The position numbers were made by a program, and so were the translations under genes. Below the pieces are notes generated by a model, which saw nothing but the letters and a program-made list of their open reading frames with translations, had not been told where the DNA came from and did not search any database. Positions 45,101 through 51,721 of a DNA stretch of 64,000 nucleotides are shown here, in pieces. Source of the stretch: Elysia crispata (Eukaryota > Mollusca > Gastropoda > Plakobranchidae); NCBI GenBank assembly GCA_033675545.1, contig JAWDGP010004573.1:562501-626500 (forward strand), in the 5' to 3' direction. How positions within the stretch are numbered: the stretch's first letter is position 1; every line of letters starts with the position of its first letter.

Positions 45101-46499
45101 GCCCATAGAGTTGTCGTTACATTGTTGCAGATGGGAAACTACCTGAGAAAAGGCTATCATGTTTTTATTGACAACTTTTTTACAAGTGTTGCACTGCTAA
45201 AAGAACTTTACAATTCAAAAACCTACGCAACCGGAACGGTCAGACAGAACAGCAAAGGCCTGCCAAAGCTTATAAAAAATAAATTAGAGCCCAATGAATC
45301 AGCCTTTTTTAGACAAGACTTCCTGCTGGCTACTTCTTACAGGGAAAAAAAACCCCAAAAGAAACCTGTCTTATTGCTTTCGTCCAAGTCAGTAGCAGAT
45401 GTTACAGAGGTTGAGATTCGTCAAAGAGGTGGAGGTGATGGAGATAGGGTAGTACGTAGGAAACCAAATGTTGTTTTAGACTATAATAAGAGTATGGGGG
45501 AGTGGACCAGTCAGATATGATGTTATATGCTTATTTAGATGAAAGGCGTACAGTCAAATACTGGAAGAAGGTAGCATTTAGCATTTTGAACAGAATGTTT
45601 GTCAATTCGTACATTCTTTACAAGCAGAACACCGCGGCTGAAAACCCCCTAAATAGGTATAAATTCTATGTCCAAGCTGTAGAGGACTTTAGTAGAGGAC
45701 TATTTGGGAGGTGGGGAGGCATTACCAGAGAGGAGGCAGAAACCTGGAGTTGTAATGATCCCTGATAGTAAAGAAAAAGACTGCTGCGTTTGTTCTGACC
45801 GTAAACAGCCTGGCGGCAGAAAACGGTCCCGGACTGCTTGTACAAAGTGCCACAAAGGTCTGCATGGGACTTGTCTTGCAAAGCATAAGTGCAAGAAATA
45901 AAAAATAAAAGATTTGGTAAGTTTACTGTTGTTTATGTGTTGGTATATACATTTTTGTTTCATTTTTTTGGCGCAAATTTTCTATTTTTAGATATGCAAA
46001 TTAGCTCATTAGTATGCATGATCAAATTTGACATAAATACGTGAAATATGTTATACCCGGTCCAATTACCTTTCCAATGATATGCAACACTTGATATATG
46101 TATTACAATCATATTTATCACAACAGCCATTTTAGAAAAGGTACTATAAAACACATAAAACCTCTTTGGTTGTTTAGATAAGTAAAGAGGAAAAATTAAA
46201 GTGTTAAAAGGGTTAATTTTATCCAGTATACATTCATTATGGTTCTTTTAGTCGTGAAGCGGTGTTCCATGATCCAATGCTCTTTTACTAGACGTCTAGA
46301 TCTATACATTTCGTTTAACCCTATCTAGATCTATATAATCTAGAACGAGATCTAGATATAGATAACTTAAGAGTTCTAATGCCTTTCAAAGCTTTAGGCC
46401 CAATTATTTAGATCTAGGATCTAGATCTAGATTCTAGTAGATCTACTTTAATATTCTTTATACACTCACCTCACTATTGAATGCCCTAACAGCTTCCAT
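20079..46499 (-). CDS. SCAF4/8: SCAF4/SCAF8 orthologue, 17 coding exons
   Basis: SR-related CTD-associated factor: a nuclear protein that binds the phosphorylated C-terminal repeat of RNA polymerase II and RNA; vertebrate SCAF4 and SCAF8 suppress premature polyadenylation and help termination. Start MEAVRAFNSE and the following CID (residues ~1-137, with KFYKHVVQSVEKFIQK, GLYVIDSIVRQSRHQFG and LVRVLNLWQKN) match the family closely. Next come a Q-rich linker, an SR/RD-rich block (~395-475), an RRM (~484-556; RNP2-like LWFGHL, RNP1-like GCAFVCL), the family motif FWDVEQGATYIPYDRL, and a Met/Gly/Asn/Pro-rich C-terminus. Exons (high to low): 46499-46470, 43003-42875, 42657-42496, 41866-41749, 40428-40274, 37135-36866, 36583-36471, 35421-35262, 33657-33533, 31589-31500, 30377-30289, 28994-28894, 26602-26495, 26348-26183, 24401-24228, 23887-23463, 21788-20079. 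All junctions are GT-AG and in phase, giving 1374 residues (vertebrate proteins ~1150-1270). One invertebrate gene probably corresponds to both vertebrate paralogues. Confidence 0.96.
21789..23462. other. SCAF4/8 intron 16
   Basis: Contains one end of a pogo/Tigger-like transposon near 21840-22010 and otherwise AT-rich sequence with poly-A and poly-T runs. No other gene seen. Confidence 0.7.
21840..22010. mobile_element. Pogo/Tigger-like (Tc1/mariner) end, solo
   Basis: Begins CAGTTGAGTCCAAATAATTC directly after a TA and continues with repeated TTCGAAT and ATCCGG motifs (CCGGATAGTTCGAATT, GTTCGAATTTTG, CCGGTTAATTCGAA). This pattern is typical of pogo/Tigger terminal and subterminal repeats. 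I found no matching opposite end in the intron and no transposase, so this is a truncated remnant or a MITE-like piece. Confidence 0.45.
23463..23887 (-). CDS. SCAF4/8: SCAF4/8 exon 16 (Met/Asn/Gly repeats)
   Basis: About 141 codons of short Met-Asn-Gly-Pro repeats (NMGGMNNM, AGPNDNLGGMNN, GGPNNMLGPN), beginning QRPMNMMNPGGPMG and ending QMNLRIQ. Phase 0 end, donor GTACAT. Confidence 0.92.
24228..24401 (-). CDS. SCAF4/8: SCAF4/8 exon 15 (Q/M-rich)
   Basis: Encodes AKSTEEDVDEQEQ, a poly-Gln run, then QMPPQQMQMNMPGQG. Phase 1 end, donor GTAAAA. Confidence 0.9.
24402..26182. other. SCAF4/8 intron 14
   Basis: 1.8 kb AT-rich intron. No element or ncRNA recognised. Confidence 0.7.
26183..26348 (-). 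CDS. SCAF4/8: SCAF4/8 exon 14 (end of RRM, FWDVEQG motif)
   Basis: Encodes VAWAPGIGVKESMFKEFW, then DVEQGATYIPYDRLP and GGMLDEDTLPERMK. Corresponds to FWDVDLGVTYIPWEKV in SCAF8. Confidence 0.95.
26495..26602 (-). CDS. SCAF4/8: SCAF4/8 exon 13 (RRM part 2)
   Basis: Encodes MIPPRGCAFVCLTKRKEA to VNGNSLK. GCAFVCL is the RNP1 strand; MIPPRGCAYVC is identical but for one residue in vertebrates. Confidence 0.95.
27290..28681 (+). mobile_element. Decayed piggyBac element in SCAF4/8 intron 12
   Basis: A DNA transposon remnant antisense to its host gene. Open pieces at 27304-27630 and 27579-27980 encode piggyBac transposase segments: SLMTRDRFLAMWTFMHI, YYSPGQHISLDEGMIPTKNR (first catalytic Asp) and HILVMDRYYNSISLA (second Asp). 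Further on, LIKDYTEFMGICDHNEW corresponds to the YNxxMGGVDxxDQM motif, with the last Asp replaced by Glu. Cys-rich pieces such as SFICCPLCKKFLCVKRGS follow. Several stops and frameshifts break it. The right end survives: read inward it is CCCTTAGAAACCTGAGCTCC (28681 back), followed outside by a TTAA at 28682-28685. I could not find the left end. Confidence 0.85.
28894..28994 (-). CDS. SCAF4/8: SCAF4/8 exon 12 (RRM part 1)
   Basis: Encodes ICSTTLWFGHLTKHTTEE to GTIKTIN. LWFGHL is the RNP2 strand. Human SCAF8 has VCSTTLWVGQVDKKATQQ here. Donor GTGAGA, phase 0. Confidence 0.95.
28995..30288. other. SCAF4/8 intron 11
   Basis: 1.3 kb AT-rich intron with nothing recognisable. Confidence 0.6.
30289..30377 (-). 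CDS. SCAF4/8: SCAF4/8 exon 11 (RE/RD-rich)
   Basis: Encodes SRDRERRDRERERERRK then RGLPDLRENCLC, which aligns to the segment just before the RRM in SCAF8. Donor GTAAGT, phase 1. Confidence 0.9.
30378..31499. other. SCAF4/8 intron 10
   Basis: 1.1 kb AT-rich intron with nothing recognisable. Confidence 0.6.
31500..31589 (-). CDS. SCAF4/8: SCAF4/8 exon 10 (RS-rich)
   Basis: Encodes SPRRRSRRSRSRSRDKRRR and more Arg/Ser. Acceptor TTTTGTTAG, donor GTCAGT, phase 2. Confidence 0.9.
31841..31928. repeat. Short tandem duplication, 2 x ~44 bp
   Basis: AGCTGTGTTCAAAGTGTTTA followed by an AT stretch and TTCATRCATCAG occurs twice (31841-31880, 31881-31928). It abuts the left edge of the LINE fragment. 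Confidence 0.85.
31928..32660 (+). mobile_element. LINE reverse-transcriptase 3' fragment in SCAF4/8 intron 9
   Basis: 5'-truncated non-LTR retrotransposon, antisense to SCAF4/8. Broken frames encode the end of a LINE RT and its downstream region: RESREKGLALNSKKIDV, NKLKQTDQFKYLG, FQKMKFLLTNKR, CIEHILMYGCEAWTI, RMIRISWTAKKSN and WLNVGQVTVALKVARDRNAW. The YGCEAWT / RRMLRISWT pattern is common to a very abundant invertebrate LINE family. At least three frame breaks or internal stops make it inactive. Clade not assigned. Confidence 0.8.
33096..33136. repeat. (TA)n microsatellite in intron 9
   Basis: About 20 uninterrupted TA units. Confidence 0.95.
33533..33657 (-). CDS. SCAF4/8: SCAF4/8 exon 9 (RD-rich)
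   Basis: Encodes AAMMGHQSQQNFNSG, then MERDRDEEDRDERDSRERRR. Two tandem donors six bases apart, GAGAG|GTCAAG and TCAAG|GTCATT, are both phase 2; the second would move the low end to 33527 and add two residues. Confidence 0.85.
33658..35261. other. SCAF4/8 intron 8
   Basis: 1.6 kb, AT-rich. No element recognised. Confidence 0.6.
35262..35421 (-). CDS. SCAF4/8: SCAF4/8 exon 8 (Q-rich coiled region)
   Basis: Encodes GAPPMGQEGNIFQQIQQ to FDREIGQ. Gln/Glu-rich, probable coiled coil. Donor GTGAAT. Confidence 0.9.
35422..36470. other. SCAF4/8 intron 7
   Basis: 1.0 kb, AT-rich, with several TAGATC-type motifs. No element recognised. Confidence 0.6.
36471..36583 (-). CDS. SCAF4/8: SCAF4/8 exon 7 (KLLDFDY motif, His/Gln tract)
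   Basis: Begins KLLDFDYGDSDEEDD, which corresponds to KKLLDRFDYDDEPE in the human protein, then a HHHHHQQQPQ tract. Ends phase 2 before GTAAGC. Confidence 0.92.
36866..37135 (-). CDS. SCAF4/8: SCAF4/8 exon 6 (Q-rich linker)
   Basis: 90 codons, GSMAGLAPEAQLQQLQ to AEPLFNK. Gln-rich helix-forming linker. Phase 0 both ends. Confidence 0.93.
37136..40273. other. SCAF4/8 intron 5
   Basis: 3.1 kb. TAGATC-rich patches at about 38365-38400, 38530-38550, 38930-38960 and 39105-39130. A GC-richer patch near 39700-39900 differs in composition from its surroundings but matched no family I know. Confidence 0.6.
40274..40428 (-). CDS. SCAF4/8: SCAF4/8 exon 5
   Basis: Encodes ATKSVEAIVSVTQK to TITKLLQQAQD. 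Acceptor CGTTCAG, donor GTGAGT. Linker after the CID. Confidence 0.9.
40429..41748. other. SCAF4/8 intron 4
   Basis: 1.3 kb. No coding or element signal that I can support. Confidence 0.6.
41749..41866 (-). CDS. SCAF4/8: SCAF4/8 exon 4 (end of CID)
   Basis: Encodes SRLVRVLNLWQKNSVF through ELVAS, phase 1 end. Completes the CID; the LVRVLNLWQK helix is a family hallmark. Confidence 0.95.
41867..42495. other. SCAF4/8 intron 3
   Basis: About 630 bp with a (GT)n run at 41922-41942. Confidence 0.7.
42496..42657 (-). CDS. SCAF4/8: SCAF4/8 exon 3 (CID)
   Basis: 54 codons, from CKPEYKVPGLYVIDS to LLKCPVEER. Contains the conserved YVIDSIVRQSRHQFG core of the CTD-binding groove. Acceptor CTCTTAG, donor GTATGT, phase 0. 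Confidence 0.95.
42875..43003 (-). CDS. SCAF4/8: SCAF4/8 exon 2 (CID)
   Basis: 43 codons, from LSSLYESKPPVSRAKM to VEKFIQK. CID helices 1-3. Phase 0 at both ends, acceptor TTTCAG, donor GTGAAG. Confidence 0.95.
43961..43975. repeat. piggyBac left terminal inverted repeat
   Basis: CCCTTAAAACACTTT directly after a TTAA; pairs with the right end with two mismatches. Confidence 0.9.
43977..44048. repeat. Two subterminal stem-loop repeats of the piggyBac element
   Basis: GGCCGATATCTCGGCC occurs twice within 75 bp of the left end. Each copy can fold as GGCCGA / TCGGCC with a TATC loop. Probably transposase-recognition repeats; none is visible near the right end. Confidence 0.8.
46198..46212. repeat. 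piggyBac right terminal inverted repeat
   Basis: AAAGTGTTAAAAGGG directly before a TTAA. Confidence 0.9.
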
Positions 46500-46720
46500 T
46501 TTTCCTAACCACTCAATGCCACTAATCCTGGTCTAGATATCTAGAGAATGTAGATCTATCTATCTGAAGAAACCAAATCGCAATGCGATGTAAAATCACT
46601 TCCTTGCACAAAAAAATCCTGTCTAGAATCTAGATCTAGATCTAGAGCTAGATCTAGAATAGAGATCTAGAGAGTCTAGATCTAAAATAGAGACCTAGAG
46701 AGTCTAGATCTAGACCTTCA
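46290..46720. repeat. TAGATC-hexamer cluster around SCAF4/8 exon 1
   Basis: Dense, irregular TAGATC / TCTAGA repeats on both sides of exon 1, most tightly at 46320-46445 and 46620-46715 (TCTAGATCTAGATCTAGAGC). The gene's 5' UTR and probable promoter lie in the upstream part. Smaller patches of the same motif recur at 44206-44233, 39105-39130 and 55218-55236. Confidence 0.85.
46470..46499 (-). CDS. SCAF4/8: SCAF4/8 exon 1 (start codon)
   Basis: Ten codons, MEAVRAFNSE, ending GAG|GTGAGT, phase 0. The start context AAAAATGG is strong. Human SCAF8 starts MEAVKTFNSE, which fixes this start. The exon is surrounded by TAGATC-type repeats. Confidence 0.95.
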
Positions 46721-48934
46721 AATCGATAATTGTTCGTTTCTGTTAAAAAGTTTATTAAAGCATATTGAACTAATTCAATTAATGGTTCAGCTGTGCTGAA
46801 CATCGAATAAAAACCGTTCCAAAGGTTTGAATTGGAGAAAATCTGTTGTGGTTAGACGCCATGAACGGAAGCCACAAGGTCTACGCATCACAAACCATGA
46901 GCATGTGCATGCCAGTTGGCCTTTGATTTAATCTGGTTTACGTTAAAATTTAAGCTAAAGTAGATTTCAAAACATCTTCAACATTACTATTATCATAATT
47001 ATGAATTTTTAACGAGCTTCTAATTCGAAAAATTATTCAATCATCAGATTTTATAGTTTTAGGAAGAAATTTTTAATGTCCGGCAGATATTTTTGACAGC
47101 TCACAATGGCTTGAAAACTTAAAAATAGCTCGATGCGTGAAACAGCTTTTATTGGAAACTCATGGGACAAAGAGATAGGAAAATTACAGAAAAAGGGTTC
47201 TTTTGCATTTTGTGTTTTCGAATAAAATGATTATGAAAATAAAAACAATCTTTATATTACCCACTGATTTCACTTTTACTGGGTATGATTGTTAACTACA
47301 ATAAAATGTGTTTTACCACTCCTCTTGTCTTGGCAGGAAATAGCGTCAAAGCATACGTCGCTTTGCTATTCGCGATCGTATGTAACAAGACATTGGACAT
47401 GCAGAGACAAGAAGGCGTAAATCTCAAAGATGTTTGAAAGATATGAGCGAAACAAAACTTTCTACGCTCATTTAACGATTTTCAATGAATGTGGGTTCAA
47501 ACAAAACCAAAGATGAACAATCACAAATACGACTCTTCAGTGGTCCGCGATGAGGTCAAGAACTTGTTCATTTGTAGTTGGCCCCTCCCAGAAGACATTC
47601 CTAGATTTTGGCATCAAGGGACATTTGGTGATACCTTGTTTCTTTGATGCTGCAGTGCTTTAGGGTTTTCCCCTGCATCAAAGATGGTACTTTTATCTGC
47701 TTTTTTTTCTTCACAAAGTCGACACACACACCCAAAACACTTGTCTTCCCCATGTCCAGTTTTGTAAAACAAAGTGCGGCACCCTCACCTCTTTTAGATA
47801 GCAATCATGTCAGCCAGTTCGTGATTCTCTTTGCTGACAGTCAAAGATAGTAGTGGTTTTTCAAGGCGTTGCTCTCAAGCTTGATCACCTTGCACTTTGC
47901 TTCCTCGAGGGTCTGTGTTTGCCTGCCGGTCACGGGCCCTCTTAATTTTCTGATGGGAGCCTCAGATACTGATCCTTTTATTTTCATAGAACAACCATAT
48001 ACAAGTACACATAAAGAGAGTTGGACGAATTATAATCTCTGTTAAAACATTGTATAACATCAAAATAAGAAGAGTATCTTTGCATGCTCCTCCCCACCTC
48101 TAAATAATCTTTCTTAAAGCAGAGACATCTCAACCACCCTCCCTTTTTCTGTTTGCCTATCTATCTATATTTCTATCTATCGTTTGTCTCTCTTAGTCAC
48201 TTCGTTTTCCTATTTCTTCATCTCTTTCCCTATATTTCCCTCCCTCTTTTTTTTTCTGACACAACTGGTCTCTTCCCCTCATTTCCAATTACTCACTTTA
48301 ACCTCTTTTATCTCGTGTGGCAAAACATGGCAGTTATCTAGAGGAATATGCTTCCTTCATGGAAAAAAAAAAAAAAAAAAAGATTCCATTATGGTAACTA
48401 TACTATAGTAATGATACTAAATTTTTTTTTTTAATTTGTGATTTTGCATGTAAACCCGAATTTAACTTTAAAGGCAAATGAACCTATTTGCCATGCTGTA
48501 CTTTACAGCATAGATTAATAAAAATATTGGCCTAAATAGTCAGCTAGCAGTATCTATAAAACTGCTTTTTTTCCTGTCCTCTGTTAATGACGGCAATGTG
48601 TAATCTTTTTCTTTCATTTTCATTTACACGTTATTGAGAGCAATATTGGACAGTTTCGATGTCATAAATGTAAAACGAGTCAATACTAGATCTAGTTTTT
48701 TTCTTTAGATTCATGACATCTTTTCTTGTGCCACAGGGGTGAATATTATGCCTGAAAATGCACGTTCAAAGATTTAAACACTGGTCCTCTGAAGCCATTT
48801 GTGCTACGTAAGTTCACCGTCTACCCGAACGAAAGATATAATTATGGTAACCTATGTTAAGGTAATGAAAAGCACTCTGCAAAAAGTTGTTTTGACTTCA
48901 TCATGTGAGTGGTGAAAAGGCGTGATTTTCAATA

Positions 48935-48939
<5 letters not shown>

Positions 48940-48994
<55 letters not shown>

Positions 48995-48996
48995 GG
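48940..48996. repeat. (AG)n followed by a 12-base G run
   Basis: About 22 AG units running straight into poly-G. Confidence 0.95.
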
Positions 48997-49890
48997 TATC
49001 TTTAGAGTCTGTGCTCATTGTTCAACTGAAAATATCGAAATCTGATTGAGACTAGATCCAGCCACCCTGCTGTGTTAATCAAAAATTGGTATTTTTAGAT
49101 CGAAGTTATAAGCTTTATGATTATGCATAAAATGGTTGCTCCTATAACTACTTCTGCATCACAGGTAAAATGTTAGTAAATTGATCAAACGTTAAGTTTA
49201 TAAAATACTGGTAACACAGTTCTCATACTGGGTACAGCACGCTAAAAAACAGGTTATACTAATAAAAAGAAGTAATATTGCAACATTTTTATATCTACTC
49301 TGTTACTAACTAACCACCCCCCTCCGTTCCTTTTTGCCCCACGTATGATGTGTACTGTAGCTGCAAAAATGTACGAAATTGAAGAATAATATAAACTGCT
49401 TCTAACTGGAAAAGTCCTCTTCTTTTGATTGTCTAGATATATACAGATTGTTCCTCTATAATAACCTGCTTACACTTTCTAAAAAAAACCAAACCCTACC
49501 CTGATGTGAAAAAAAAATGCACAGGTGTTGTTTTCAGGAGATCCAAACCGAACTGCTTATTCTCTAATAAGTAATATTGTAGGGCATTATCTTGACCAGA
49601 TTTTGCAGGGGAAGGAAACTGATTGAATATCTCTGGGAACACGAAGATTAATACTTGTGAGCGAAATTTAATACGCTCGCTCTGGAGGAGGCTTCTGGAT
49701 TCTCGTTGCAAACTTAGGTTGGGAGCCGTCTTTTAATGGCAGACTGATAATATTGCTTAAGCAACAGAATATAAAATATGTACAAATACTTTACCAAACA
49801 GAATGATATTGTCATTGTGATCCGAGTAACGCGGCATTCTGGGGTGCATATTTTAGTCGTAATCAATTGACTAAGATCCTAAGACAATAC

Positions 49891-50206
49891 GTTATGAACA
49901 ATTTATTATATTATACTTCAATTAGAAAAGGATAAAGGTCAAGTAATGTTAATCTTTGGGCATGCCTCTTCAGATCTTTTACTAGGGATTATTCTTCAAC
50001 TCGTTCATTTGGCAGCTTTATGTAGATTCTACTTATGATAAATCGTGAACACTTTATTATACTAATAGTAGTTAGTACTTGAACTAGAAAAATAATAAAG
50101 GTCAAAGTAATGTTACTCTTTAGAAACTGTCTCTTCAGCTCTTTTAGTACGAATTATTCTATAACTCGTTCATTTGGCGGCACTATGTAGATCCTGCTTA
50201 TGATAA
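49891..50206. repeat. Diverged tandem duplication, 2 x ~150-160 bp
   Basis: Copy 1 (49891-50040) and copy 2 (50043-50206) share in order TTATTATA, TAATAAAGGTCAA-like, AGTAATGTTA, CTCTTCAG, ATTATTCT, AACTCGTTCATTTGGC, TATGTAGAT and CTTATGATA, with several small indels. It matches no element I recognise. Confidence 0.85.
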
Positions 50207-50956
50207 TTTCAACGCGAAATATTATGGTACCTTTGATCTTTGACGGGAACACAAAATCCATGTTGTAATGTGCCACGCCGTGGATCTTAGTCAATAGTGT
50301 GCAGCTAATATTTGATTCCAGAGTTAAGCACAATAGCTTGTCACCAATTTCTTTATTCGACTCTATCTGGAATCCATGATTAACTGCTCAAAGCCAGAAA
50401 AATTCTTTAAAAATCTCATGCTACAAATATGATCGATTACATAAGTCTGATAAAAGAGAAATGCACGTTACCGACCCTAATGCTTTTCTCACTTTGAATG
50501 ATATTCTCAACACTTGCGATTGTCTTTGTTCATTGCATCCCGTAACCCATGTGATTTAAAGCATTTTTGATATCATAAAGAGTAATAAACTTTACCTAAG
50601 AAATATCCAACATAAAGACCTTGTCACGTGAATCTCATGCATTCTTTCTATTAATTCTAATCTGTTTCTTGTGATTGGAGCAGTTTTAGTGAGTAAGGGA
50701 CATGAAGCTAGCTCAGAATGAAGAAATTCAAACGTATATTTTTGGAATTAAAAAATATGTTAACAGTAACTTTTAAAAAGGCAAAAAGCCATAGAAAGAA
50801 TGAAAAAAAAAACAAAAAAAAAAACTTTATTTTTATTTAGAAGAAAAACTGAAGATAACGATAAATCTCCATTAAAAAAAAACAAAGGTGTAAACACGAG
50901 TGGTGCGTGATGTGAAATTTTATTGCGTAAGATGTAAACGGTATAACTTGAACATT

Positions 50957-51091
<135 letters not shown>

Positions 51092-51721
51092 CTGCTAAAT
51101 TTTCGTGTGTTCTTGATTGAAATCGTTACATTTAGAATAAATGTCAAGGAGAATTGTATTCCGTGCCTATGATAATCATACTTTAAGAATGTTACACTTT
51201 CAGGTTAGTAGTTCTTATGAATTTATAGCGCGTTGTTTCCATGCATATTGTGTTTAGACGGACGGCGCATTTTAAAAAAGAAATAGTGAGCAAACGAAAA
51301 TTACTATTCAGCTTATTATACATGGGTTAACATGCATTTCAAGTAAACATGAATGAATCTTATAGGTTGACTGTTAAATATGTAAATCGGTAAAGTAAAA
51401 ATATCAGAATAAATATCATTCAAAAAGTGTTTTTCTTTTCTTTGCCTTCATTTTTTTTTTACTAATAATCACGAAGAAAATAAATAGTCACTTTTAGTAT
51501 GTTATACCAAACGCATCTGACCGATGTAAAAGGCACGCTTTCAAGTAAAAAGCTTGATTATTTTAAACAATTATAACAAAGGCAAGTCAATATTGAAAAA
51601 AGATAAAACAATGTAATCATTTATAAAGGAAATTTCCGAACTTGATTAGAATAAAAACTTTACTTATTTTGCTCATTGGGCCACCATTCTGATGCTCCTA
51701 CCTTGTCTTTCGCATCATAAT

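Larger units (their letters stand above)
43961..46212 (+). mobile_element. piggyBac DNA transposon in SCAF4/8 intron 1
   Basis: 2252 bp element flanked by TTAA at 43957-43960 and 46213-46216. Ends CCCTTAAAACACTTT and (reversed) CCCTTTTAACACTTT match at 13 of 15 positions. A plus-strand transposase of about 550 residues is spread over three frame changes. It starts at MNEETLSDVDLEDVSSDE (44248) or in frame at 44170. Visible parts: acidic N-terminus; VDFLTSIVTHTNNYA; WTSTTVAEIKAFFAI; LSVDESLIGTKNR (first catalytic Asp); YHVFIDNFFTSVALLKEL (second Asp); VDQSDMMLYAYLDERRT (third and fourth Asp); and a C-terminal cysteine-rich zinc-binding domain, CCVCSDRKQPGG then CTKCHKGLHGTCLAKHKC, ending at 45901. 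The frame changes fall at G runs near 44990-44996, 45494-45500 and 45706-45718. It is antisense to the host gene. Confidence 0.95.

Noticed and set aside
47601-47804. 67-codon minus-strand frame in a slightly GC-richer patch
   Set aside because: Contains some Cys and Lys but no recognisable motif; could be very old transposon debris, but nothing supports that.
49672-49737. Exon-like minus-strand fragment reading LPLKDGSQPKFATRIQKPPP
   Set aside because: Too short, with a weak donor (GTATTA) and no partner exon.
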